DNA of 64,000 nucleotides from Streptomyces harbinensis (lineage in GTDB: Bacteria > Actinomycetota > Actinomycetes > Streptomycetales > Streptomycetaceae). The notes below the pieces were generated by a model. The model was not told the origin of the DNA and searched no databases. It saw nothing but the letters and a program-made list of their open reading frames with translations. This document shows, piece after piece, positions 35,421-44,954 of this stretch (its first letter is position 1; each line of letters begins with the position of its first letter). The DNA is taken from assembly GCF_900116145.1 (NCBI RefSeq), contig NZ_FPAB01000002.1, forward strand, positions 599,193 through 663,192. The letters run 5' to 3'. The position numbers were made by a program, and so were the translations under genes.

Positions 35421-36668
35421 TCAGGGCACCAGCACCAGCCACAGCAGAAAGGCGTTCAGCGCGATGATGGCCGCCGCGATCAGCGCGTACAGCGCCGTCA
35501 CCGGCCGCGCGTTGGCGTGCCGGCCCATCACCGCACGGTCGCGGGTGATCAGCAGCAGCGGCACCAGTGCCGGGGCGATCCCGAACGACAGCACCACCTG
35601 CGACAGAATCAGCGCCTGCGTGGGGTCCCAGCCCGCCATCGCGATGAGCACGGCCGGCGCCATGGTGATGCCGCGCCGCACCACCATCGGGATCCGCGCC
35701 CCGGTGAACCCCTCCATCACGATCTGCCCCGACAGCGTGCCGATCCCCGACGAGGACAGCCCCGCCGCCAGCAGCGCCAGCGCGAACACCAGCGCCGCCG
35801 CCGGGCCCACCCAGCCGCCCAGCGCGGCGTGCGCGTCGCTCAGCGACGCCACCTCGAACAGCCCCGAGCCGTGGAACGCCCCGGCCGCCACGATCAGCAT
35901 CGACGCGTTGATCACCCCGGCCAGCGTCAGCGCCACCAGCACATCGATCCGCTCCGCGCGCAGCGCCCGGTCGATCTCCGCCCCGGTGCCCGCCACATGA
36001 CGCCGCCGCACCAGCGCCGAGTGCAGATAGATCGCGTGCGGCATCACGGTCGCCCCCACGATGCCCAGCGCCAGCAGCGTCGCCCGGTTGTCCTCCGCCC
36101 CCGGCACCAGCCCCGAGGCCAGCGCCGCGCCGTCGACTCCGGAGCGCAGCATCAGATAGCCGAATCCGGCGCACATCAGACACAGCATCACCGCGATCAC
36201 CACCTCGAACGGGCGGTGCCGGCGGGCCTGGAAGCCCAGCATCAGATACGACAGCGCCCCGGTGAGACACACCGCGGCCGGCAGCGGAATGCCGAACAGC
36301 AGGTCGAGCGCCACCGCCGTCCCCATGAACTCGGCGATGTCGGTGGCCATCGCCATCGCCTCCGCCTGGAGCCACAGACCCCGGGTGGTCCGCCGCCCGT
36401 ACCGCTCCCGGCACGCCTCGGGCAGCGAACGCCCGGTCACGATCCCCAGCTTCGCGGACAGGAACTGCACCGGCATCGCCACCAGACCGGCGGCGACCAC
36501 CACCCACAGCAGGCTGTAGCCGTAGGAACTGCCGCCCTCGATGTTGGTGGCGAAGTTCCCCGGATCCACATAGGCCACCGCGGCCACGAAGGCCGGGCCC
36601 AGCGCGCGCAGCGCCGTGACCGGTACGGCGGCGGGCCTGCGCCGCCGTACCGCGCGCGGGGAACGCAC
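35421..36668 (-). CDS. Nramp-family divalent metal transporter (MntH-like)
   Basis: Proton-coupled Mn(II)/Fe(II) importer of about 415 residues with eleven or so membrane segments. The two metal-site motifs are present: YVDPGNFATN (D35, N38) in the first helix and VMPHAIYLHS (M209, P210, H211) in the sixth. The GTG start has no clear ribosome binding site and follows the lactonase stop by 10 bases, so coupled translation is likely; the arginine-rich first 12 residues could also be untranslated. Confidence 0.88.
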   Translation of the reverse strand: MRSPRAVRRRRPAAVPVTALRALGPAFVAAVAYVDPGNFATNIEGGSSYGYSLLWVVVAAGLVAMPVQFLSAKLGIVTGRSLPEACRERYGRRTTRGLWLQAEAMAMATDIAEFMGTAVALDLLFGIPLPAAVCLTGALSYLMLGFQARRHRPFEVVIAVMLCLMCAGFGYLMLRSGVDGAALASGLVPGAEDNRATLLALGIVGATVMPHAIYLHSALVRRRHVAGTGAEIDRALRAERIDVLVALTLAGVINASMLIVAAGAFHGSGLFEVASLSDAHAALGGWVGPAAALVFALALLAAGLSSSGIGTLSGQIVMEGFTGARIPMVVRRGITMAPAVLIAMAGWDPTQALILSQVVLSFGIAPALVPLLLITRDRAVMGRHANARPVTALYALIAAAIIALNAFLLWLVLVP

Positions 36669-36678
36669 CGCCGCGGCC

Positions 36679-37659
36679 TCAGCCGGCCAGGAACCGGCGC
36701 GGGTTCTCCACCAGCATCAGCTCCAGGTCCGCCTCGCTCACACCCAGCTCCCGCAGCCGCGGCAGCACGGTGTCACTGATGTGCGTGAAGTTCCACTCCG
36801 GCAGGCCCCTGGCCTTCACCGCGTCCGGGTCCGGCGCCAGGTAGTCGGGGAAGCAGTGCGCGTCGTGCGAGAGCACCATCCGGTCCGCGTAGCCGCGCCG
36901 GGCCAGCTCCGCGACGGTGGCCGCCCGCTCCTCGGTGGCGCCGAACAGCGACAGACCGAAGCGGTCCATGCCCAGCGTCGCGCCCCGGTCCGCCAGTTCC
37001 GTCAGATAGTCCAGGTCGGTGCTGTCCCCGGCATGCCCGATCAGCACCCGGGACAGGTCCACCGACTCCTTGGCGAACAGATCCAGCGCGAGCAGCCCGG
37101 CCCGGCTGCCGCTGTCGGTGTGCACACTGATCGGAGCCCCGGTCTCCCGGTGCACGGCGGCCACCGCGCGCGCCACCCGCTCCACACCCGGCACCAGACC
37201 CGGCGCCTCCACACAGCACTTGAGCAGCGCCGCCCGCACCCCGCTGTCGGCGATCTGCGCGGTGATGTCCTTGGTGAAGTCGGCGATCATCGGGTCCGGC
37301 TGGTCGAGCAGCAGCCCCGGGCCCCGGAACGCGTAGTGCTGGGGCACCGCGTCGAAGGTGTACAGACCGGTGGTCACCACGATGTTCAGCTCGGGCACCC
37401 GCTCGGCCACCCGCTTGATCAGCCGGATGTCCCGCCCGATGCCCTGCACCGTCTGGTCGACCAGGGTACGGATGCCGCGCGCGGCCAGCTCGCGCAGCTT
37501 GCGGGCGGCGTCCTCGACCCGCTCCTCCTCGTCCCACCAGGTGCCCGCCCCGTAGTCGCGCACATACTCCGGGGAGAGCACGAACAGATGCTCGTGCATG
37601 AGGGTGGGGCCGAGATCCTCGGGCGCGACGGAACCGAGCACGGTGGGTATGCGGGACAC
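36679..37659 (-). CDS. Phosphotriesterase-family hydrolase (lactonase-like)
   Basis: Binuclear-metal amidohydrolase of 326 residues. Ligands fit the family: H22 and H24 (MHEHLF), carbamylated lysine K147 (LLKCC), H180 (SVHTDSG), H209 (IGHAGDS) and D266 (LSHDAH). Phosphotriesterase-like lactonases open lactones such as acyl-homoserine lactones and often retain weak organophosphate hydrolysis. GTG 37659 is preceded by GGAG. The drug exporter gene lies 78 bases upstream on the same strand. The natural substrate is unknown. Confidence 0.85.
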   Translation of the reverse strand: MSRIPTVLGSVAPEDLGPTLMHEHLFVLSPEYVRDYGAGTWWDEEERVEDAARKLRELAARGIRTLVDQTVQGIGRDIRLIKRVAERVPELNIVVTTGLYTFDAVPQHYAFRGPGLLLDQPDPMIADFTKDITAQIADSGVRAALLKCCVEAPGLVPGVERVARAVAAVHRETGAPISVHTDSGSRAGLLALDLFAKESVDLSRVLIGHAGDSTDLDYLTELADRGATLGMDRFGLSLFGATEERAATVAELARRGYADRMVLSHDAHCFPDYLAPDPDAVKARGLPEWNFTHISDTVLPRLRELGVSEADLELMLVENPRRFLAG

Positions 37660-37737
37660 ACTGACTCCTCGAAAGATCCGTGGAAGGGGACGGAGAAGAA
37701 CGGGGGAAGGGCGGGCACGGGGGAGGGGAGCGCGGGG

Positions 37738-39279
37738 CTATCCGTCGTCCCGCACCGTGCGGCGCAGCGGGACCGCCGGGATGAACCAGGCCAGCACCAG
37801 CATCAGGGCCGCGAACGGCAGCGCCGTCGCGAACACCAGATGGATCGAATCGGCGAACGCCTCCGCCACCGCCGGCCGCGCCGACTCGGCTATGCCACCG
37901 GTGTGATGGGCGATCGCGTTGTACGCGTCATCGGGATCGCCCCCGGGCGCGGCGGCCGGCAGCGCGTCCCGCAGCCCGCGCAGCAGCAGCGTGCTGAACA
38001 GCGCGGTCCCCACCGCTCCGCCCAGCGCCCGGAAGAACATGGTGGCGGCCGTCGCGGTGCCCAGATCCGCGTGCGGGACGGCGTTCTGCACGATGAACAC
38101 CATCAGCTGCATGTGCAGCCCGACGCCGACCCCCAGCAGCGCCAGCGGCACGAACAACTGCCACAGCGGGGTGTGCGGCTCCAGCAGCGTCAGCCCGCCG
38201 AACCCGGCCAGCACCAGCAGCGAACCGGCGATCGGGAACCGCCGGTAGCGGCCGGTGGCCCCCACCCGGATCGCGGCGGCCATCCCGGCACCCACCGCCA
38301 GACCCATTGTGGGCACCAGCACCAGACCCGCGACGGTCGGCCCGGCGCCCCGGCTCACCTCCACGAACTGCGGCACGTACACGATCGTCCCGAACAGCGC
38401 GATGCCCAGCAGCCCCGAGGACGGCACCCCCAGCGCGAACACCGGGTTGCGGAACAGCCGCGGCGGCAGCACCGGGTCGGCCGCGCGCCGCTCCTGCCAC
38501 CAGAACAGCCCGCCCAGCACCACGGCGCCCGCCACCAGACCCAGGATCTGCGGCGACCCCCAGGCGTACTCGGTGCCGCCCCACACCGTCACCAGCAGCA
38601 GCGCCGTGACGGCGGCGGCCAGCAGTGCCGCCCCGGTGTAGTCGATCGCCGCCTTCGGCCGGCGCGGGGTGTGCGGCACCCGGAAGGTCACATAGGTGAC
38701 GACCAGACAGAGCAGCCCGAGCGGCACATTGACGTAGAAGATCCACCGCCAGCTCAGATGCTCGGCGAACAGCCCGCCCAGCAGCGGCCCGCCCATGCTG
38801 CCGATGGCGAACACCCCGCCGGTGTAGCCCTGCACCTTGCCGCGTTCGGAGGCCGGCACCAGATCGGCGAAGCCGGAGGTGGCCAGGTTCATCAGGCCGC
38901 CGCCGCCCAGACCCTGCAACGCCCGCATCGCGATGAGCATTTCGACGCTGTTCGCGGCCCCGGCCAGCGCCGAGGCGATCACGAAGATCGTCACCGCGGC
39001 CAGGAACGTCCGCCGCCGCCCGTACAGATCACCGAGCTTGCCGTGGATCGGCGCCGAGGCCACCGTGGTGATGAGATACGCCGTCACCACCCAGGACACC
39101 GACCCGGTGGCGTGGAACTCCCGGGCGATGGCGGGCAGCGCCGTCGCCACGATCGTCTGGTCGAGCACCGCGAGCAGCAGTGCCATGGCGAGCCCGCTCA
39201 GCGCCACTTTGGTACGGCGCGGCAGCCGGCTGGGGCCTTTTTCCGTAGCGACAGCCGTAGCTGTCTCGCTCCTGGTCAC
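37738..39279 (-). CDS. DHA2-family MFS drug exporter, 14 TMS
   Basis: Proton-driven efflux protein of 513 residues. LDQTIVATALPAI in helix 1 is the DHA2 hallmark, GKLGDLYGRRRT is MFS motif A, and GGVFAIGSMGGPLLGG is motif C of drug/proton antiporters. About fourteen hydrophobic segments are visible. GTG start. It is the transporter nearest to the lipid/polyketide cluster, but a terminator and two other genes lie between, so export of that product is only a possibility. Confidence 0.88.
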   Translation of the reverse strand: MTRSETATAVATEKGPSRLPRRTKVALSGLAMALLLAVLDQTIVATALPAIAREFHATGSVSWVVTAYLITTVASAPIHGKLGDLYGRRRTFLAAVTIFVIASALAGAANSVEMLIAMRALQGLGGGGLMNLATSGFADLVPASERGKVQGYTGGVFAIGSMGGPLLGGLFAEHLSWRWIFYVNVPLGLLCLVVTYVTFRVPHTPRRPKAAIDYTGAALLAAAVTALLLVTVWGGTEYAWGSPQILGLVAGAVVLGGLFWWQERRAADPVLPPRLFRNPVFALGVPSSGLLGIALFGTIVYVPQFVEVSRGAGPTVAGLVLVPTMGLAVGAGMAAAIRVGATGRYRRFPIAGSLLVLAGFGGLTLLEPHTPLWQLFVPLALLGVGVGLHMQLMVFIVQNAVPHADLGTATAATMFFRALGGAVGTALFSTLLLRGLRDALPAAAPGGDPDDAYNAIAHHTGGIAESARPAVAEAFADSIHLVFATALPFAALMLVLAWFIPAVPLRRTVRDDG

Positions 39280-39436
39280 GCGGCACCGGCCTTCCCTGAA
39301 AAAGGACGCTGAGCGCCCTCCATGCTAGGGAAATCGCCCCTGCCGCTCATCGCCCCGCGGACGGAATCACGCTCCGCCCGAGGTCGCTTTCCGCACCGCC
39401 CAAAGAATGAGCCGGCCGCGGTGAGCTCCGGCGGAT

Positions 39437-40249
39437 TCAGGAATTCCCGGCCGGCCGTACCCGTACCGGGCCGTCCCGGGTGGACACCGTCACCGTGCGC
39501 TCGGAGCCGGCCCGCGAGGCGAGCCCGACGTCCGCCGCGCCGTCCCGCCGGTCGATGTGCAGCGCGTACCCCTCGGGCGGCTCCGGCAGCACCAGGTCCA
39601 CCGCCCCGTCCCGGGTCGCGGCCCGCACCTCCGGGGGCGCCGCGGCGAACCGCAGCGCCACGTCGCCGTTCCGGGTGGAGACGTCCGTCGCCCCGGTCAG
39701 CGCGGTGCCCGTCACCGAGCCGTCCCGGGTGCTGATCCACACCGGGCCCGGGCTGTCCGACACCTCCACCGCCCCGTCCTCACCCGCCACCTCGACGCCG
39801 CCGGCCACCCCGCTCACCTGCACCGCGCCGGAGGCGGACACCCGCACCGCCGCCTCGCGCGGCACCACCAGCGTCACCGCGGAGCCGCAACCGCGGCCCG
39901 GCAGCCCGGGACAGCTCACCGAAAGCCGCAGCGTGCCGCCGTCCTCCTCCTGCACCACCCGCGGCTCGAACAGCGACCAGCTCAGCTCCCACCGGGCCCG
40001 TACCGACTCCGCCCCCGGCTCGGCGCGCACCGTCACCGGGCCGCTCGCGCTCACCTCCACCCGGTCGAAGTCCCCCGGGTGCACGGTCTCCCGCTGGTCG
40101 CCGGTACGGGTCAGGTGCGAGGCGATGAACAGACTCAGGAACAGCACCACGCAGGCAGCCGAAAGACCGCCGGTGATCAGCAGCCGGCGGTCGGGAACGG
40201 GGGGCGGGGGCGGCACCGCGCGCTCGGTGCCGGTGGTCGCCGCCGTCAT
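39437..40249 (-). CDS. DUF4097-like single-pass beta-repeat protein
   Basis: Membrane-anchored protein of 270 residues: a proline-rich cytosolic start, one transmembrane helix (about 24-44) and an external beta-rich part with repeated VSTRDG / VATRDG / ISTRDG steps characteristic of DUF4097 beta-helix proteins. The ATG overlaps the response-regulator stop by 4 bases, so it is the last gene of a DedA-kinase-regulator operon and may be the envelope sensor or output of that system. No enzymatic motif is visible. Confidence 0.75.
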   Translation of the reverse strand: MTAATTGTERAVPPPPPVPDRRLLITGGLSAACVVLFLSLFIASHLTRTGDQRETVHPGDFDRVEVSASGPVTVRAEPGAESVRARWELSWSLFEPRVVQEEDGGTLRLSVSCPGLPGRGCGSAVTLVVPREAAVRVSASGAVQVSGVAGGVEVAGEDGAVEVSDSPGPVWISTRDGSVTGTALTGATDVSTRNGDVALRFAAAPPEVRAATRDGAVDLVLPEPPEGYALHIDRRDGAADVGLASRAGSERTVTVSTRDGPVRVRPAGNS

Positions 40250-40890
40250 GACTTCAGATAGTGGACCACGGCGAGAATCCGCCGGTGCGATCCCTCGGCC
40301 ACATCGAGCCCCAGTTTACGGAAAATGGAATTGACGTGTTTCTCCACCGCGCTGCTCGACACATACACCTGCCGGGCGATGGAATCATTGGTGTGCCCCT
40401 CCGCCATGAGGGAAAGCACTCTCGATTCCCGCTCGGTGAGCGTGCTCAGCGGATCGGTGCGCTTGCTCCGGGCGAACAACTGCCGGATCACCACCGGATC
40501 GAGCGCCGTACCGCCCTGGGAGACCCGCTCCAGGGCGTCCATGAACTCCTCGACCCGCGCCACCCGGTCCTTCAGCAGATAGCCGATCCCGCCCGCGTCA
40601 TGGGTGAGCAACTCGGTGGCGTACCGCTCCTCCACGTACTGCGACAGCACCAGCACCCCCATGGCCGGCCAGCGCTGCCGCATCAGCAGAGCCGCCTTCA
40701 GCCCCTCGTCGGTGTGAGTGGGCGGCATCCGCACATCCACCACCGCCACGTCCGGGGTGTGCCGCTCGACCTCCGCGATCAGCTCCACCGCGTCCCCGGC
40801 CCGGCCCACCACCTCGTGCCCCTCGTCCTCGAGGAGCCGCGCCACCCCCTCGCGCAGCAGAACGGAATCCTCGGCGATCACGACTCGCAC
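40246..40890 (-). CDS. NarL/FixJ-type response regulator
   Basis: 214 residues. Receiver domain with acidic pocket at E7/D8 and phosphoacceptor D52 (VVDVRMP), Lys in YLLKD. The C-terminal LuxR HTH reads LTERESRVLSLMAEGHTNDSIARQ (given in parts) and SSSAVEKHVNSIFRKLG. GTG start inside the kinase gene, 13-base overlap, hence coupled expression. Confidence 0.92.
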   Translation of the reverse strand: MRVVIAEDSVLLREGVARLLEDEGHEVVGRAGDAVELIAEVERHTPDVAVVDVRMPPTHTDEGLKAALLMRQRWPAMGVLVLSQYVEERYATELLTHDAGGIGYLLKDRVARVEEFMDALERVSQGGTALDPVVIRQLFARSKRTDPLSTLTERESRVLSLMAEGHTNDSIARQVYVSSSAVEKHVNSIFRKLGLDVAEGSHRRILAVVHYLKS

Positions 40891-42110
40891 GGCAGCTCCA
40901 CGGTCATCACGGTGGGTCCGCCCACCGGGCTGGTCACGGACATCTCACCCTCGACGGCGGCGATCCTGCGCATCAGCCCGGAAAGACCCGCCCCCGAGGT
41001 GTCCGCGCCGCCCACTCCGTCGTCCTCGATCACTATGAGAGCACGATCACCCTCGGCCCGGATGCCGACCCGGATGAGATCGGCCGCCGCGTGCTTGGCC
41101 GCGTTGGTGACCGCCTCGGAGACGGCGAAGTACGCCACCGGCTCGATGCCGGGCGGCAGCCGCCACGGCAGCCGGTAGTCGATGCGCACCGGGACCGCCG
41201 ACCGCTCCGCCAGCGCGGAGAGCGCGGCGTCCAGACCGCGGTCGTCCAGAATGGCCGGATACACCCGCCAGGCCACGTCCCGCAGTTCGGTCAGCGCCTG
41301 GAGCGCGTTCTCGTGCGCCCGCTCCAGCGGCGGCAGCAGATCCTCCCCGGGCCGCGTCCCCTCGGCCACCCGGCTCGCGGTGCGCCGGGCGCTCGCGAGT
41401 AACAGGGCCAGCGCCACCAGTTGTTGCTGCACCCCGTCGTGCAGGTCCCGTTCGATGCGCCGCCGCTCGGCGTCCACCGCCTCCACCACCGAGGCGCGCG
41501 AGCGGATCAGCGCCCGCACCCGGGCCGCCAGCCGGGCCGGCTCCCCGGGGCCGAGCAGCCGCCGCGCGGTGCGGGCGTCCCAGCCGGCCAGCGCGGTCGC
41601 GATCCACGGGGCGAGGGCGAGCAGCGCCGCCCCGGCCAGCATCCGGACCGCCTCGCCGAGCAGTTGCGGATCGGCCCGGTACAGCGGCGAGGTCACCAGC
41701 GCCAGCCCGAAGGACCAGCACAGCAGTACGCCCGCACCGGCCGGCAGACCCACCGTCAGCCGAGTCATCAGCCAGGACGCCGCGCGCCGCTCGGTGTCGG
41801 CCAGCACCTCGTGGTACGCCTCGGCGCCCGAGCCCCGGGCGTCCGCGCCCTCGCGGGGCCGCAGTTCGGGACCGGCCGGGTCGGGCACGTCCGCGATCCC
41901 GCAGGATTTCAGCCGGGCCCGCTCGGCCCGCCCGGCGCGCAGCAGCACGTCCTGGCGCAGCCGGAAGCCGGCCCGGCGCCACCGCCGGTGCCCGGTCAGC
42001 GGCAGCGCGAGCAGCACCATCAGCGCCACCGGGCCCGCCACCACGTTCAGCAGGGCGTGCACCGTACGGGCCAGCGCCGTCGTCGCCGCGGCCCGCCACC
42101 GGGCGTTCAT
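40878..42110 (-). CDS. Sensor histidine kinase, HisKA_3 type
   Basis: 410 residues. The N-terminal half has two or three hydrophobic stretches (about 20-40, 115-140, 150-175), a small sensor region of the actinobacterial type. The phosphorylated His is H224 in ERDLHDGVQQQ, and the ATPase has VSEAVTNAAKHA and DDGVGG. It pairs with the overlapping regulator gene. The ATG overlaps the stop of the DedA-like gene by 4 bases, so membrane state may be the signal, which is inference. Confidence 0.9.
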   Translation of the reverse strand: MNARWRAAATTALARTVHALLNVVAGPVALMVLLALPLTGHRRWRRAGFRLRQDVLLRAGRAERARLKSCGIADVPDPAGPELRPREGADARGSGAEAYHEVLADTERRAASWLMTRLTVGLPAGAGVLLCWSFGLALVTSPLYRADPQLLGEAVRMLAGAALLALAPWIATALAGWDARTARRLLGPGEPARLAARVRALIRSRASVVEAVDAERRRIERDLHDGVQQQLVALALLLASARRTASRVAEGTRPGEDLLPPLERAHENALQALTELRDVAWRVYPAILDDRGLDAALSALAERSAVPVRIDYRLPWRLPPGIEPVAYFAVSEAVTNAAKHAAADLIRVGIRAEGDRALIVIEDDGVGGADTSGAGLSGLMRRIAAVEGEMSVTSPVGGPTVMTVELPCES

Positions 42111-42826
42111 CGCGCCCCCCGGGCGAGCGCCGGGCGGCCCCGGAGGGCGACCGGTACCGGAACGGGCACCGGACGCGGCGCGCCGCCGGGCCGGGTGACC
42201 GGTGCGGCGGCCGGGACCGCCGGCGGGCCGGGGGAGCGGCGGCGCCGGGCGGCCAGCCACCACAGCGCGCCGGCCGCGCCCGCGACCGCGCCCAGCGCCC
42301 ACACCGGGACCGGCCCGGAGACGGCGCTGTGCCCGCCGTACCCCAGGGCCACGTACAGCCCCGTCCAGCTCACCTCCGCCACCACGGCGGCCGTCGCGTA
42401 CCGGGCCACCGGATAACCGCTCAGCCCGGCCGCCGCCGCCCCCGTCGCCCGGCCGCACGGCACGAACCGCAGCGGCACCAGGAACGCGCCGCCGCCGCTG
42501 CGCAGCCGGGCCGAGGCGGCGCCGGTCAGCTCCGCCAGCCGCGCCGTGCACGGCCGGCCCGGCAGCGGCCACCTCCGGGTACGGGCGCGGGTCCTGCCGC
42601 GCAGCCGTCTGGCCGTGCCGTACAGCCCGAGATCGCCGGTGAGCGTGCCGGCCAGTACCGCCGAGGCCACCAGCAGCAGCGACAGATCGCCGCGCGCGGC
42701 CAGCGCCCCCGCGAGCACCACCAGCGTCCCGTTGGGCGCCAGCGGGGCGGCGGTGGCCAGAAACAGCACCGCGTACGCCCACGGCTCGGCGTGGCCGGCC
42801 GCTGCCGCCAGGCTGTCCGCGTCCAC
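42107..42826 (-). CDS. DedA-like membrane protein, first gene of two-component operon
   Basis: 239 residues. Hydrophobic helices begin at about residue 18 (YAVLFLATAAPLAPNG), and the family core reads FLVPLRFVPCGRATGAAAAGLSGYPVARYA, with Arg and Pro in DedA-like positions although the motif is degenerate. The C-terminus is a long Pro/Arg/Val-rich tail. GTG 42826 is chosen for the AAGGAG 9 bases upstream. Its fusion into a kinase operon is unusual for DedA genes. Confidence 0.68.
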   Translation of the reverse strand: MDADSLAAAAGHAEPWAYAVLFLATAAPLAPNGTLVVLAGALAARGDLSLLLVASAVLAGTLTGDLGLYGTARRLRGRTRARTRRWPLPGRPCTARLAELTGAASARLRSGGGAFLVPLRFVPCGRATGAAAAGLSGYPVARYATAAVVAEVSWTGLYVALGYGGHSAVSGPVPVWALGAVAGAAGALWWLAARRRRSPGPPAVPAAAPVTRPGGAPRPVPVPVPVALRGRPALARGAR

Positions 42827-42973
42827 GTCAGGTGCTCCTTCCCCGGTGCCCGCGGGCGGCGGGCCGATACCGGCTGCCAGTGTGCCAGCGGGCGCATGCC
42901 CCGGCCATGGGGACCGGCGGTCAGTTGGCTGCGGCCTCGCGCACCCCCGCGGTGCGGAGGACCGCACACTTCG

Positions 42974-43639
42974 TCAGTGCGGGGTCAGCCCCTTGCGGTG
43001 CGCGAGGATGCCCGCCTGGAGCCGGTCGCGCAGCCCGAGCTTGGAGAGCACATTCGAGACATGGGACTTGACGGTGGCGATGGTCAGACTCAGATCCTGG
43101 GCGATCTCGTTGTTCGACATGCCCAGCGCTATCCCCTTGAGCACCTCCACCTCGCGGTCGCTCAGCTCCGAGAAGGCGCTGCCGTGCGGGCCGCCCGCCG
43201 GCGGCAGGATCTTGAAGCGGTCCAGCATGAGGGAGACCATCACCGGACACAGGTACGCGTTCCCGCGCGCCACCGCCCGTACCGCCTCGATCAGTTCGTG
43301 GCGGGTGGTGGACTTCAGCAGATAGCCGCGGGCGCCGAGCTTCAGGGCGCGGAAGAGACTCTCCTCGGAGTCCCGGCTGGTGATCACCACGATCTTCGCG
43401 CGTAAACCCTGCGCCCGGGAGAGGATCTCCAGGGCGTTCTCCTGTCCCACCGTCAGGTCCGTGAGGATGACATCGGGGTCCGTTCTCTCCGCGGTCATCA
43501 CCGCGTCGCGGGGGGAGTCCGTGACGGTCAGCAACTCCATCCCCTCCTCGTGGGTGAGGACGGCGCTGAAGCTGTCGCGCGCCAGACCTTCGTCGTCGAC
43601 GAGGGCGATCCGAATGGTGCTGTGGTGTTCGTTACGCAT
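42974..43639 (-). CDS. Orphan NarL-type response regulator
   Basis: 221 residues. Receiver with D15/D16 pocket and phosphoacceptor D61 in ILTDLTVGQEN; the usual MP after the Asp is replaced by TVG. The LuxR-type HTH is complete (LSDREVEVLKGIALG, TIATVKSHVSNVLSKLGL). ATG 43639 with GGAG 5-6 bases upstream; ATG 43663 is possible. No kinase gene adjoins it, and 624 bases without genes precede it, room for complex control. Confidence 0.88.
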   Translation of the reverse strand: MRNEHHSTIRIALVDDEGLARDSFSAVLTHEEGMELLTVTDSPRDAVMTAERTDPDVILTDLTVGQENALEILSRAQGLRAKIVVITSRDSEESLFRALKLGARGYLLKSTTRHELIEAVRAVARGNAYLCPVMVSLMLDRFKILPPAGGPHGSAFSELSDREVEVLKGIALGMSNNEIAQDLSLTIATVKSHVSNVLSKLGLRDRLQAGILAHRKGLTPH

Positions 43640-44263
43640 GTGTTCTCCGTGGGAGAGTGGCACGAACGGCTGTGACGCGGCGCGGCATCCGGACGTCGCG
43701 GAAGCGGTGTGCGGCAGGGGTCCGCACGGGTGGCACGCAACGCGGATGCGACATCAACTCCTGGTCGGGGCCCCGTGATCGCATGACGCGACACCTGTGC
43801 GCCGCAGAGCTGTGAGGCCAGTTCGGATGGGACGGTGTGTGGTCGGGACACCGCTCGGTAGCAGTGATACCGGCAGAACTCAAAGCGCGGCCCCATGACA
43901 GCACGGCCGCCCGAACCCCGGCATCGCCGCTAAGGATGCATCCCCGCCCGCCCCGTGCACTCTTGAGAATGACGCCGCTCCGTCCACCGGCGGCGCTCCC
44001 TCCGCCGTCGGACGGAGCCGGCCGCGCCGGGCGGCCGACCCCGGCCCCGTCCGGTGGCCGCGGTGCCACTGGTCGGCCCACTGGCGCTCGCGGGTGCGCC
44101 CTTGATGCGCCACCGGCGGTGGATGAGGATGAACCGCACCGCACGGATACCGCCCCCGGGAGCAGCGCCGCCCGCCCCAACCCTCCCTGACCAGGGGGGA
44201 TGGCGGCGTACCGGCTCCCGCACGGCACGGGCGGACGGGGAAAGCGACCTGGGGGAAGGTGAC
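43640..44263. other. Gene-free region between divergent regulators
   Basis: No convincing gene; frames here are Pro/Arg/Ala-rich without ribosome binding sites. It contains an inverted repeat ATGCGA-CA-TCA (43746-43756) / TGATCGCAT (43776-43784) and the near-palindrome GGTAGCAGTGATACC at 43856-43870, which may be regulator sites or promoter parts for the two response-regulator genes. Confidence 0.4.
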
Positions 44264-44944
44264 ATGGAGCCGGAGAGCCATGTGTCCGTGGTGATCGCCG
44301 ATGACGAACCGGTGGTCCGCGAAGGACTGCGGCTGATCCTGGAGACCCAGCGGGACCTGCGGGTCGTCGGCAGCGCGGGGGACGGCCGGCAGGCGGTGCG
44401 GCGCTGTGCCGAACTGCGGCCGGACGTCCTGCTGCTGGACGTGCGGATGCCGCACGGCGACGGCATGTGGGTGCTCGCCGAACTCGCCCGCCGCAAGCTG
44501 CTCGGCCACGGCGGCTGCCGGGTGCTGATGCTCACCACCTTCAGTCTGGACGAGTACGTGGACCAGGCGCTGGCGGGCGGCGCCAGCGGCTTCCTGCTCA
44601 AGAGCAGTTCGTACGAGGAGGTACTGGCCGGCGTGCGCGCCACCGCGCAGGGCGACGGATTTCTGAGCCCCACCGTCACCCGGCGCATCATCGACGGCTA
44701 CGTCAGGGGCCGCTCCGACCGCACGGTGGACGCCACCGACGCCGCGCGCATCGCCGCGCTGACCGCCCGCGAGCGCGATGTGCTGCGACTGCTCGGCGAG
44801 GGGCTGAGCAACCTGGAGATCGCCCAGCGGCTCTCGGTCTCCGAGCACACCGTCAAGTCCCACGTCAGCCGGCTGCTCAGCAAGACCGACTGCCGCGACC
44901 GGGGGCAGGCCGCCGCCCTGGTACGGCGGGCCGGTCTGTGCTGA
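44264..44944 (+). CDS. NarL/FixJ-type response regulator
   Basis: 226 residues, complete. Receiver: D13/D14, phosphoacceptor D59 (LLLDVRMP), Thr in MLTTFS and Lys in FLLKSS. LuxR HTH: ALTARERDVLRLLGEG, LEIAQRLSVSEHTVKSH. GGGGGAAGG precedes the ATG. It faces, tail to tail with 10 bases between, a receiver-only protein that is clearly its paralogue, so the histidine kinase beyond may serve both. Confidence 0.9.
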   Translation: MEPESHVSVVIADDEPVVREGLRLILETQRDLRVVGSAGDGRQAVRRCAELRPDVLLLDVRMPHGDGMWVLAELARRKLLGHGGCRVLMLTTFSLDEYVDQALAGGASGFLLKSSSYEEVLAGVRATAQGDGFLSPTVTRRIIDGYVRGRSDRTVDATDAARIAALTARERDVLRLLGEGLSNLEIAQRLSVSEHTVKSHVSRLLSKTDCRDRGQAAALVRRAGLC

Positions 44945-44954
44945 ACCGGTGCGC

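Noticed and set aside
35409..39312. Long plus-strand frames opposite the Nramp, lactonase and MFS genes
   Set aside because: Arg/Gln/His-rich shadows lacking ribosome binding sites; the minus-strand genes carry clear family motifs.
43837..44190. A 117-codon plus-strand frame in the gap between response regulators
   Set aside because: Pro/Arg/Ala-rich, no family resemblance and no ribosome binding site; treated as non-coding.
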